The notes below the pieces were generated by a model that saw nothing but the letters and a program-made list of their open reading frames with translations, had not been told where the DNA came from and made no database searches. Of a stretch of 38,693 bases of DNA, positions 21,561-27,637 are shown piece after piece. Positions within the stretch are counted from its first letter, which is position 1. Every line of letters starts with the position of its first letter. Source of the DNA: an uncultured Clostridium sp. (GTDB taxonomy: Bacteria; Bacillota; Clostridia; Lachnospirales; Lachnospiraceae); assembly GCA_947644195.1 (NCBI GenBank), contig CANRZB010000038.1:1-38693 (forward strand), written 5' to 3'. The translations under genes and the position numbers were made by a program.

Positions 21561-21752
21561 GTTGCCATTTTGTAGGATTTCCTTGATTTCGATAATCCCC
21601 TGCAAGATTTTGTCCTGCTTATCTGCCCGGATATCTCCATCAATCAATCTTCGGATGTAATCATTCTTGCTTATTCCGAGTTCTTTTGCCTTTTCGCCGA
21701 TGAAGTCCAATTGTTCTTCCGTCAGCCTTAATGTGAAGGTTTTAATGCTCAA
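21549..21752 (-). CDS. Ribbon-helix-helix repressor, module D
   Basis: A 67-residue protein with RHH layout: strand KTFTLRLT, helix EEQLDFIGEKAKELG, turn ISKNDYI and helix RRLIDGDIRADKQDKI, with a C-terminal helix IIEIKEILQN. The TTG at 21752, placed after AAAGGGGG, is chosen as start because the alternative ATG at 21782 lies in the operator repeats and in modules B and C the start has the same distance from the ribosome-binding site. It is less similar to A-C than A is to B. Confidence 0.8.
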   Translation of the reverse strand: MSIKTFTLRLTEEQLDFIGEKAKELGISKNDYIRRLIDGDIRADKQDKILQGIIEIKEILQNGNKKE

Positions 21753-21774
21753 TTTATCATCCCCCTTTCTACCA

Positions 21775-21833
21775 GAAGTCATATTAAAGTCATTTGACGT
21801 TTTTAATATAACATGAAGTCAAATTAAAGTCAA
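21775..21833 (-). promoter_or_regulatory. Promoter and operators of RHH module D
   Basis: Minus strand TTGACT (21833-21828), 17 bases, TATATT (21810-21805). Two 18-bp direct repeats GAAGTCA(A/T)ATTAAAGTCA lie at 21775-21792 and 21815-21832, 40 bp apart, one over the -35 side and one downstream of the start. Each contains AAGTCA twice. Confidence 0.8.
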
Positions 21834-21904
21834 ACAATATTTAAGCAAAATTTTAGGACAGATTACTCTGCCCTATTTGGTAAACGGTAAATACAAAATC
21901 AACC

Positions 21905-22091
21905 TTAATAGTTCGGAGCACACTCCGAACAATATCCATTTCCAGCATCTCCGTGTTCATAATCATCTTGTTCAAAAACTCTTCCACATCCTGGGCAAGA
22001 AAAATAATGTCCAACGCAAGCTTCACATATATCCCCCATCATAATGAGGATATGATGCCTTATCACTTCCACAACAACTACACTTAGCCAT
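21905..22091 (-). pseudogene. Zinc-ribbon protein gene broken by a frameshift
   Basis: From ATG 22091 (after GGGAGG) the frame reads MAKCSCCGSDKASYPHYDGG then YM-stop at 22023. A second frame starts at the same place and continues ICEACVGHYFSCPGCGRVFE and YCSECAPNY to 21905. Joining them restores regular Cys pairs (CSCC, CEAC, CPGC, CSEC), so the original was a protein of about 62 residues with two zinc ribbons. The sequence ATATGTGAAGC at the join suggests loss of one TG from a TGTG run. A programmed shift or a sequencing error is possible but less likely. Confidence 0.6.
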
Positions 22092-22154
22092 ATAAATACC
22101 TCCCATTCAAACAATCAAATTATATATCTATAATATCACATTAATTAACAAATT

Positions 22155-22277
22155 TCAATCCTGGAATAAAAGGCAGCCTACGCCATTTCTAATATTTTCC
22201 TTATAAATTTCACGCCCTTTTGATACACAAGCGTCTTTATACTGATTCTCGTCTCCGTCCAGTTTTTGCATAACCAT
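22155..22277 (-). CDS. Possible small ORF or gene remnant, 40 aa
   Basis: An open frame MVMQKLDGDENQYKDACVSK then GREIYKENIRNGVGCLLFQD, with protein-like composition, continues upstream without stop into the overlapping 3' end of the HTH gene. No ribosome-binding site precedes the ATG at 22277. It may be the C-terminal remnant of a larger gene. Confidence 0.3.
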   Translation of the reverse strand: MVMQKLDGDENQYKDACVSKGREIYKENIRNGVGCLLFQD

Positions 22278-22290
22278 AGCGAGATTACTT

Positions 22291-22722
22291 CTACACCAAG
22301 CTTTTCTCCAGATACCGATCCACCACTTTTGACACCGTACTCCGATCCATATACAGCTTCTCCGCCACCTCCTGCTGCGTCATGCCGTCACGGTATAAAT
22401 ACTCAAATATTAATCTGTCCCGGCTGTCATAGATTGTGGTAAGGAACATATCAACTTCCATCTTCATCCGTTCCAGCCTTGCACGTTCCTCATGTAACTT
22501 TTTAATCAATTCATACTGCTTCTGTTTCCAAATCTTGCGATCTTTAACCTCGCAGCCACATACTTCAACAGATTTCCGTTGATAAGGAAACTCCCGGTTA
22601 GAAGACTGCACCGTACCCATATAAGCATTGGGAGGGTTCTGCTTATAGTATTTCAATTTTTCTTCGTCCTTGCGGATAATTTCCCCCAAATACCGATATT
22701 GCCTCAACAACTTCTTGGTCAT
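22291..22722 (-). CDS. HTH protein, candidate late transcription regulator (ArpU/sigma-like), 143 aa
   Basis: A basic helical N-terminal part (LRQYRYLGEIIRKDEEKLKY) and a middle coiled coil (KLHEERARLERMKMEVDMFL) lead to a C-terminal sigma-region-4-like helix-turn-helix: YRDGMTQQEVAEKLYMDRST then VSKVVDRYL. This is the form of ArpU/RinA-type phage regulators that turn on packaging and structural genes. ATG at 22722 follows GGAGGAATG, directly after the terminase gene. The repeated TGGTT arrays at both late units are good candidates for its binding sites. Location after terminase large instead of before terminase small is unusual. Confidence 0.7.
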   Translation of the reverse strand: MTKKLLRQYRYLGEIIRKDEEKLKYYKQNPPNAYMGTVQSSNREFPYQRKSVEVCGCEVKDRKIWKQKQYELIKKLHEERARLERMKMEVDMFLTTIYDSRDRLIFEYLYRDGMTQQEVAEKLYMDRSTVSKVVDRYLEKSLV

Positions 22723-22734
22723 GATCCATTCCTC

Positions 22735-24393
22735 CTAATACGGTCGCTCACACGCTTCGCAATCCGCATACAATCCACCCTGCACTTCCATCATCAACTG
22801 AGTTATCCCATCGGCAGCATCATCATGTTCATTCTTTCCAATCTGGACAAACATGGTCAGCTCGTCCATAGCATTGTGATATTCTTCATCTCGCTTATTC
22901 GCCGCCAAAAACTTAAATCTCCGCTTTACATCGGGAGCATATTGAATAATCTTTGCCAGTTTGCTCATGGTGTTGGGAGCCTTGCTAGAAGTAATGCTGC
23001 AGGAATAATTCTGTTCTCTCAACTGTCTGTCTATATCATCCGCATATTCATCTCCGCCATTATTTCCCTCAAAATGCATCGTCTGCGGCTTATGATACAG
23101 CGTCTTTCCAACTACAATAGGCTGCGTCACTGTCTTATCGCCCCGGTTAAAAATCCAGTCAGCAATGTAAATAAACCCATCATCATATTCATATCCCCAT
23201 GGCATGGACAAACTGTCCCCTCCGCCCCAAGCCACATCACAGGCAGTTAATTTTCGAATCAAACCGCTTTCCGGCGGCAGTACGCCATTGTAAGTCTGTA
23301 GTGCATCCTCCGGGAATAGCAAGCCTTCACGGACAAAAGGACGCTGTTGGAACTTCGCCTCCCACTCATTCTTATCGAGACGCTCTTTCATTTTCAAATA
23401 ATGATCCGTGGAAAACCCCAGTCCGTAGTCGTATATAAAATTAGATTCATTCTTCTCGTTCAGTGCCGGAATTTTACGGAACCGATACCGAGGATCGTCC
23501 TTATTCTCCTTCTCTACCCTGCCCAAGGGATCCATCACATTCCATCTGGTGCCTACCATTAATTCCTTGGTGCCATCATTTTTCCGATCGACTAATACGT
23601 TTAGGTAGTCCTGATATCTCCCTTCCAATCGTGAAGGAGAAAGGCTTTCCTTCCGATCACGAACCATATCGTCTACATACAGATAACCGTCCGAAGAAAT
23701 ATCGACTGCACCAGTCCAGGTTCCATCAATACCCCGGCAGGTAAGTGTAGCAAACCGATCCGGGTCATTCAACGTAATTTCTCTTTTCTCCGCTGACTTT
23801 TTTTGCAAGAACGTTTCTGGAAAAATGTCTCGGAAATGATAAATCGTTTTATCCTCTGGCGCATCCAGCTCCATGATATTAAGCGCCTCTGTATAAAATC
23901 CATCTGCCAGATCCCCGGAATGGCCCGACATGGCACTATGGCTGTTTGGCCTGCGCCCCATTATCCATGCTAGAAAGAAGATACAAATTGTCGATTTACC
24001 AGTCCTTGGCGGCATAGACAGTCCGTAAAAATCCAGCTTTCCATCTTCCAAATCCTGCAAATCATCCACTACCACTTTCAGCGTGCGTCTGCGGGGCATA
24101 TAGAATCTTTTCCTAGGATCCCTGTCTTTTTCCATGTAATACAAGAAATCTTCAAAGGAATACGGTGCCAGCATCAAAGTAGCCTTCCAGTACAAATTTG
24201 CAAAATCAACACTGTTTTTTTTACGGCTCTGTTCAGCAGCAATTCTCTGAACTGCCTTCGCCTGCTCCAATGCATAAGGCAAATCGTCAGACTTTTCACT
24301 GATTGCCATATCCAACAACGCACTGGCATACTTGATATTCGTGAGATCTTTCCGGTAAAGTCCCTGGATGATTTTTTTATTCTTTTCCGACAT
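22735..24393 (-). CDS. Terminase large subunit, 552 aa
   Basis: The ATPase that packages DNA into the head, with nuclease activity that cuts the concatemer. Walker A is PPRTGKST (about 128-135), Walker B LYVDDMV (about 237-243), followed by the motor coupling segment GTRWNVMDPLGRVE. The C-terminal nuclease domain begins around TACDVAWGGGDSLSMPWGYE with the first acidic residue, and HDDAADGITQLMMEVQGG near the end gives the later acidic pair. The start at 24393 is chosen over the GTG at 24405, which lies on the ribosome-binding site. It overlaps the upstream gene end by 17 bases. Confidence 0.93.
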   Translation of the reverse strand: MSEKNKKIIQGLYRKDLTNIKYASALLDMAISEKSDDLPYALEQAKAVQRIAAEQSRKKNSVDFANLYWKATLMLAPYSFEDFLYYMEKDRDPRKRFYMPRRRTLKVVVDDLQDLEDGKLDFYGLSMPPRTGKSTICIFFLAWIMGRRPNSHSAMSGHSGDLADGFYTEALNIMELDAPEDKTIYHFRDIFPETFLQKKSAEKREITLNDPDRFATLTCRGIDGTWTGAVDISSDGYLYVDDMVRDRKESLSPSRLEGRYQDYLNVLVDRKNDGTKELMVGTRWNVMDPLGRVEKENKDDPRYRFRKIPALNEKNESNFIYDYGLGFSTDHYLKMKERLDKNEWEAKFQQRPFVREGLLFPEDALQTYNGVLPPESGLIRKLTACDVAWGGGDSLSMPWGYEYDDGFIYIADWIFNRGDKTVTQPIVVGKTLYHKPQTMHFEGNNGGDEYADDIDRQLREQNYSCSITSSKAPNTMSKLAKIIQYAPDVKRRFKFLAANKRDEEYHNAMDELTMFVQIGKNEHDDAADGITQLMMEVQGGLYADCEACERPY

Positions 24394-24682
24394 GAATACA
24401 GTCACCCTTTCTTTTCACAAACTGCACCAGATTATGAGGAATCTGCACAACCGTAATCAGATTCTGGTTATGAAATATGTACGCCTTATCCCCATACAAC
24501 CGTATCTGATTCGCTGTCTGGTTATAAAAATACAAACTATCTACCCACTTTTTTAGATTTCCAGAAGTCTCACTATGCGTCATGCCAAAATCATAGACCT
24601 TCTTAGCCATGCGCTTCACTGAATTTTTACCAATACCGCACCGCTGCCTCATTCTCCGCTGTGCATGTTTTGTTACCACCAT
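24377..24682 (-). CDS. Conserved phage protein upstream of terminase, 101 aa
   Basis: Begins MVVTKHAQRRMRQRCGIGKN and has KKWVDSLYFYNQTANQIRLY and GDKAYIFHNQNLITVVQIPH. Proteins with H-A-.-R-R-M-R-.-R near the start and a YGDKAYIF block are common in Firmicute prophages beside terminase or replication genes. The mix of a His/Arg start and beta-rich end recalls small RNase-toxin folds (DUF4258-like), but the function is not established. AAGGAGG precedes the ATG at 24682, immediately behind a tRNA-like sequence. Confidence 0.7.
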   Translation of the reverse strand: MVVTKHAQRRMRQRCGIGKNSVKRMAKKVYDFGMTHSETSGNLKKWVDSLYFYNQTANQIRLYGDKAYIFHNQNLITVVQIPHNLVQFVKRKGDCIHVGKE

Positions 24683-24702
24683 AGAAAAATCGCCTCCTTG
24701 AA

Positions 24703-24787
24703 TCGGAGAGGATGGATTCGAACCATCAACCTGCTCTCATTGTTCTTAGGGTGTACACCGCTACTTTGCCAATTAAGCTACTCTCCG
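24703..24787 (-). tRNA. tRNA-like sequence with intact acceptor, D and T arms but no normal anticodon arm
   Basis: On the minus strand 7-bp acceptor halves CGGAGAG (24787-24781) and CTCTCCG (24710-24704) are perfect. They are followed by a canonical D-arm (GCTTAATTGGCAAAGTA) and a T-arm (GATGG-TTCGAAT-CCATC), with discriminator A. Total length is 85 nt, as in class II tRNAs. The central part (GCGGTGTACACCCTAAG and 17 more bases) does not form a five-pair anticodon stem; a T33 followed by ACA is formally possible. CCA is not encoded. It may be a decayed tRNA, an unusual phage tRNA, or a tRNA-like leader, since it ends about 20 bases before the start of the next gene. Confidence 0.4.
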
Positions 24788-24802
24788 CCATTTAATACCC
24801 CG

Positions 24803-24961
24803 TCAATTCATAATGATGTATGCCAGTGCTCCCGCTTGCAAGATAGAAAGCACCTTGGCTCCGAAGCTCTCACTCGGATCCCTTGCATCCCTGACATTCG
24901 AAACAAGAACCAACAAGATCACAATCATGTAGATAATCGAAATCACTTTCAGGATGAACAT
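24803..24961 (-). CDS. Small membrane protein, 52 aa
   Basis: ATG at 24961 after AAGAGG. It reads MFILKVISIIYMIVILLVLV then SNVRDARDPSESFGAKVLSI and ends LQAGALAYIIMN. A strong membrane helix at 3-21 is followed by a charged turn and a second hydrophobic stretch, so it is likely a two-helix hairpin membrane protein. Function unknown; size and topology would be possible for a holin-like protein, but its place among early-late genes argues for caution. Confidence 0.6.
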   Translation of the reverse strand: MFILKVISIIYMIVILLVLVSNVRDARDPSESFGAKVLSILQAGALAYIIMN

Positions 24962-25002
24962 TTCTAAACCTCTTTTTTTTCTTTTTAATATTTTTTGAAG
25001 GC

Positions 25003-25227
25003 CTACACCGATACTTTTTCGATACTCGCCACATCTGTATATCTAATTTCACGGCAAGATGCATGTAGCTCTGTTGATGTATCAACGATAAAAGATCGGT
25101 TTGCAATCTCGTGGATCCGGCCCTTAATTAAAGCAGGTACGTCAACCCTTTTTACTTTCACGATATTTCCAACCTCAAAAACATTATCCTTAAAAACAAT
25201 GATCTGTTTACACTTAGGATGTTCCAT
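25003..25227 (-). CDS. Small phage protein, 74 aa
   Basis: Starts MEHPKCKQIIVFKDNVFEVG at 25227 after GGAGG, followed by NIVKVKRVDVPALIKGRIHE and a C-terminus CREIRYTDVASIEKVSV. The repeated short beta strands with G-N-I-V-K-V and K-G-R-I suggest an SH3-like barrel. Family and role unknown. The longer frame to 25338 runs through a GC-rich non-coding patch and has no better start. Confidence 0.6.
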   Translation of the reverse strand: MEHPKCKQIIVFKDNVFEVGNIVKVKRVDVPALIKGRIHEIANRSFIVDTSTELHASCREIRYTDVASIEKVSV

Positions 25228-25492
25228 AATGTCCTTACCTCCATGCAGAGCCTTTTTTGTTTTTTTGAATAGTTTGGGGGCTGAGTAGGAAGCCAGGGAC
25301 CCGCTGTCAGACCCCCACCCCCTAGCAGGCCATAGCATTGTTTATTTCAACTATTCGTTAAATACGGATTTTCAGAATAGTTACTTTTCGTTACGTAAGT
25401 TCTTCAAATTGCCTATTTATAGGAAAATTTCAGACTAATGTAACAATATATACCATTTTTTTCATTGTGCAATTTGACGAATAAATTTAATT
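25228..25492. other. Non-coding stretch with GC-rich patch next to terminase small
   Basis: No gene is supported. 25275-25335 is clearly richer in G and C than the surroundings and has opposed G and C runs (GGGGG at 25276-25280, CCCCC at 25312-25316 and 25318-25322). The rest is AT-rich. A packaging (cos or pac) site is possible here because terminase genes lie on both sides. Confidence 0.4.
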
Positions 25493-26041
25493 TTACCCAC
25501 CACTAATGTCTATAGGAATATCATCTTCTATCATTTGTTGCACCTGTTCTGGTGTTTGATCCGCTTCGATCTGTTTTTTCGGCTCCAAGATAACCTCTTG
25601 CTGATCTTTTAGGCCGTCCCAATTCTTTTGCCAAAAAATCCCCGTTACAGGATTTATTTTACCGTCGGACATCAATTGCTCCCGAATTTGAGACATTATT
25701 TGACAGCTTTTTTTAATGACGGCACAGCGCAATGAGTTGGGCTCTCTGTGTCTTACATTACTAACCTCCTCCTTTGTCATACCCCAAGCATTATACAGGC
25801 CTAGATTTCCAGGCTTGATATTACTGTCAATGCAATACTTGAGATACTTAAGCGTCCTGTCTCTAAGCTGTTCTGGATTTTTTGTATCAATCTCATCCCA
25901 CAGGGCAATCTCTAAAGCATGGGCAGTAATCTTACCAATTTCTTCCCTTGTGGCCGTAATACCATTGTCCCCGATCACAGGAGATTTCTTCCATGCTTGA
26001 TTTTTGGCAACCATCTTATTCCCCGAACCTTTGCCGCCCAT
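25493..26041 (-). CDS. Terminase small subunit, 182 aa
   Basis: Starts MGGKGSGNKMVAKNQAWKKS; helical middle with ITAHALEIALWDEIDTKNPE, RTLKYLKYCIDSNIKPGNLG and LYNAWGMTKEEVSNVRHREP, an HTH-like DNA recognition part, and an acidic C-terminus (EADQTPEQVQQMIEDDIPID) expected to contact the large subunit. Position as the first late gene and size fit a small terminase. The start at 26041 follows GGTGGTGGA; the longer frame to 26113 lies in leader sequence. Confidence 0.75.
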   Translation of the reverse strand: MGGKGSGNKMVAKNQAWKKSPVIGDNGITATREEIGKITAHALEIALWDEIDTKNPEQLRDRTLKYLKYCIDSNIKPGNLGLYNAWGMTKEEVSNVRHREPNSLRCAVIKKSCQIMSQIREQLMSDGKINPVTGIFWQKNWDGLKDQQEVILEPKKQIEADQTPEQVQQMIEDDIPIDISGG

Positions 26042-26513
26042 AGCATCCACCACCTTACCAAAAAATTTTCCGCAAAACAAAAAATGAGCCAGAAATACGC
26101 CGGATATATCCAACCGGATATAACACGTATATCTAACTCACCGAGTTTCCGACCAACAATATTCGCTGGAAGTAATTTTACAATAACAGATCTATTTTCA
26201 AAAATCAACCCATTTAATAAATTTTTTTTAATCTTAACTTTTCCATCTTATTTTTTCTTTTTATATTTTCTTTTTTCCTTGTCTATACTCCCCTCTACTA
26301 AACTAACCTAATCTACTCTATACTTATTATGCACAAAACCTGTAACCACAGAGTAACCAATTGACAACCAAGCGGCAACCATAGTCATTTTGAACAAATT
26401 GTTTTCCCAATTTTCGTGAAATTGTCACAAATTGTTTTATTCTTGAATAATAAAAAAGTTGCCACTATATCGCTACAATGACAACTGCTAAATTTTTGTT
26501 TACACTTTAACTG
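26042..26513. other. 472-bp regulatory intergenic region upstream of terminase small
   Basis: No gene. It contains the array of four 11-bp repeats (26342-26381), inverted GGATATA/TATATCC-type sequences at 26101-26122, and long AT-rich tracts. It separates the RelE-type locus from the late operon and probably carries the late promoter (a CATAAT-type -10 box near 26325-26330 on the minus strand). Confidence 0.6.
26342..26381 (-). promoter_or_regulatory. Array of four 11-bp-spaced TGGTT-type repeats upstream of terminase small
   Basis: Plus-strand cores GTAACCA (26342), GTAACCA (26353), ACAACCA (26364) and GCAACCA (26375) are exactly 11 bp apart, so all face the same side of the helix. The minus strand gives TGGTTNC repeats pointing toward the terminase operon. 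The same type of array lies upstream of portal (19321-19349). Likely activator sites for late transcription. Confidence 0.7.
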
Positions 26514-26699
26514 TCAATCCCAGTTAATAGCCTCATGTGGTACAGTTGGCGACGTGTCCGCTTTTGCTTCTGCTATCGCCTGCAACTCGTCCGGTGTCGG
26601 TTCATCTTCGGGAACAAACCGAATTAAAACTTTATATATTGTTTCGATGTCCTGTTCCGGTATCATATCAATCAAATATTTTATAGTTTCTCTGCTCAT
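26514..26699 (-). CDS. Antitoxin-like protein paired with RelE-type toxin, 61 aa
   Basis: MSRETIKYLIDMIPEQDIET then IYKVLIRFVPEDEPTPDELQ and AIAEAKADTSPTVPHEAINW. Short acidic proteins of this type with IxxIPExDxxxIYxxL and PTPDEL-AIAEA occur often next to RelE/ParE-type toxins in clostridia. It follows the toxin gene by 10 bases and has GGAGG-type sequence before ATG 26699. Role as antitoxin is inferred from composition and context. Confidence 0.7.
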   Translation of the reverse strand: MSRETIKYLIDMIPEQDIETIYKVLIRFVPEDEPTPDELQAIAEAKADTSPTVPHEAINWD

Positions 26700-26709
26700 T
26701 TTCTACCTC

Positions 26710-26949
26710 CTATAATCTTTTATATACTTGTCCTCTTGGTTTGATTTCATTTACCGTTACTATATCATTTTCAATAGTAAGTAACACTCTCAAATCTCCA
26801 ACCCTCAAACGATACTCGTTTTCAAAACCAGTTAATTTTTTTATGTCTCCGAATGGAATTTTTTCAATCGCTTCTTGCAATCTTTTCTTTGTTGTCCTAT
26901 CTGCTGAATTGATATATTTAACAGCCTTCTTTTTGTATTCTATCTGCAA
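26710..26949 (-). CDS. RelE/ParE-family toxin, 79 aa
   Basis: QIEYKKKAVKYINSADRTTK, then KRLQEAIEKIPFGDIKKLTG and YRLRVGDLRVLLTIENDIVT, ending NEIKPRGQVYKRL. The YRLRVGDLRVL block and the final beta strand with I-x-P-R-G-x-V-Y are clear hallmarks of the RelE superfamily of mRNA interferases. The TTG at 26949 after AAAGGAG is chosen because it gives the family's usual length; frames up to 27042 would include the promoter. It has its own promoter with an operator of the RHH protein encoded upstream. Confidence 0.85.
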   Translation of the reverse strand: MQIEYKKKAVKYINSADRTTKKRLQEAIEKIPFGDIKKLTGFENEYRLRVGDLRVLLTIENDIVTVNEIKPRGQVYKRL

Positions 26950-27009
26950 ACGCCTTGCTCTCCTTTCTCCCTTTCGGGTTATTAGCCCTTTATCTCTTGG
27001 ACTAATTAT

Positions 27010-27063
27010 ATTATAGTATATGTGCGTAATAACATCAAGCACTTTTCGCCAAAATGTGCGTTA
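27010..27063 (-). promoter_or_regulatory. Promoter of the RelE locus with ATGTGCGTAA operators
   Basis: Minus strand TTGATG (27038-27033), 17 bases, TATAAT (27015-27010). ATGTGCGTAA (27020-27029) lies inside the spacer and ATGTGCGTTA (27054-27063) just upstream. The same 10-mer occurs twice in the promoter of the RHH gene at 27061-27267. Confidence 0.75.
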
Positions 27064-27267
27064 TTTTAAAATTTTTTCCAGTTCATCCAATTTAGATAAT
27101 ACCGTATCACGCACAAATGCACTTGTCGTCTTATTCAATCCCAAACTTTCTATGCGTTCTTTTGTTCCGTTCGGGAAAACAATATTTAGCCGATAGTTAC
27201 GGTTTTCATATTCTCTAACCGCCTTTTGCCTTGCAGCTCTTTGCTCTGGTGTATATTCTTTTGCCAT
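27061..27267 (-). CDS. Ribbon-helix-helix-like regulator of the RelE locus, 68 aa
   Basis: MAKEYTPEQRAARQKAVREY then ENRNYRLNIVFPNGTKERIE and SLGLNKTTSAFVRDTVLSKL, ending DELEKILK. The beta strand NYRLNIVFP, then helices KERIESLG and TTSAFVRDTVLSKLDELEKI, fit an RHH DNA-binding protein with an N-terminal extension. ATG at 27267 follows ATGGAGG. ATGTGCGTAA operators stand in its own promoter and in that of the toxin gene downstream, which points to joint control of both units. Confidence 0.8.
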   Translation of the reverse strand: MAKEYTPEQRAARQKAVREYENRNYRLNIVFPNGTKERIESLGLNKTTSAFVRDTVLSKLDELEKILK

Positions 27268-27293
27268 GTGCCACACCTCCATATTTTTTATAC

Positions 27294-27337
27294 ATTATAT
27301 CATATGTGCGTAAACTTTCCAAGTTATATGTGCGTAA
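27294..27337 (-). promoter_or_regulatory. Promoter and operators of the RHH regulator
   Basis: Minus strand TTGGAA (27322-27317), 17 bases, TATAAT (27299-27294). ATGTGCGTAA at 27304-27313 (in the spacer) and at 27328-27337 (upstream), 24 bp apart. Confidence 0.75.
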
Positions 27338-27370
27338 CATATAACCATAGCGAGGAAACAATACCAAACA

Positions 27371-27403
27371 GTAGTTCCCCTCATGAGGAGTGCGGATTAA
27401 AAC
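27371..27403. repeat. Solitary sequence resembling a type I-C CRISPR repeat
   Basis: The 33 bases have the usual I-C anatomy: start GT, a C-rich run (TTCCCC), a small loop, a G-rich run (GAGGAG), and the end GTGCGGATTAAAAC, close to the common ending GTGTGGATTGAAAY. A short stem GTTCC with GGAGT can form. There is one copy only and no spacers or cas genes are visible, so it is not an array. The comparison is with remembered I-C consensus sequences. Confidence 0.4.
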
Positions 27404-27438
27404 ATACTGTATTAAGACTCCTTACTGCATCATATTTA

Positions 27439-27471
27439 CTACACCATTACTACACCATTGCTACACCAATT
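27439..27471. repeat. Three tandem 11-bp repeats near the prophage border
   Basis: CTACACCATTA (27439), CTACACCATTG (27450) and CTACACCAATT (27461); minus-strand reading TGGTGTAGTAA. Head-to-tail repeats of this kind next to an integration border often are integrase arm-type sites. The following 27480-27600 is very AT-rich and no gene is seen before def. Confidence 0.75.
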
Positions 27472-27637
27472 TGACATCTGATTATATAATATTATATAGA
27501 ATTATATAATCATAGATATATGCACAAACCTTGGTTTTACAACGTTTTATAGACATATAAACCATTATAATGAATTATATAAATTCCTAAAAAATCCCAT
27601 AAATACAATTCTCATGCCCCATGTCTCCTCATCTAAA

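Noticed and set aside
22231-22310. Extension of the HTH gene into the following frame by frameshift
   Set aside because: The HTH protein ends normally after its last helix; the overlapping frame has no slippery sequence and is listed only as a possible remnant.
24870-25106. Minus-strand frame of 78 codons overlapping the genes at 24803-24961 and 25003-25227
   Set aside because: Both overlapped genes have ribosome-binding sites and sensible proteins; this frame has neither.
27371-27403. CRISPR array
   Set aside because: Only one repeat-like copy; no second copy at spacer distance and no cas genes, so it is reported only as a solitary repeat.
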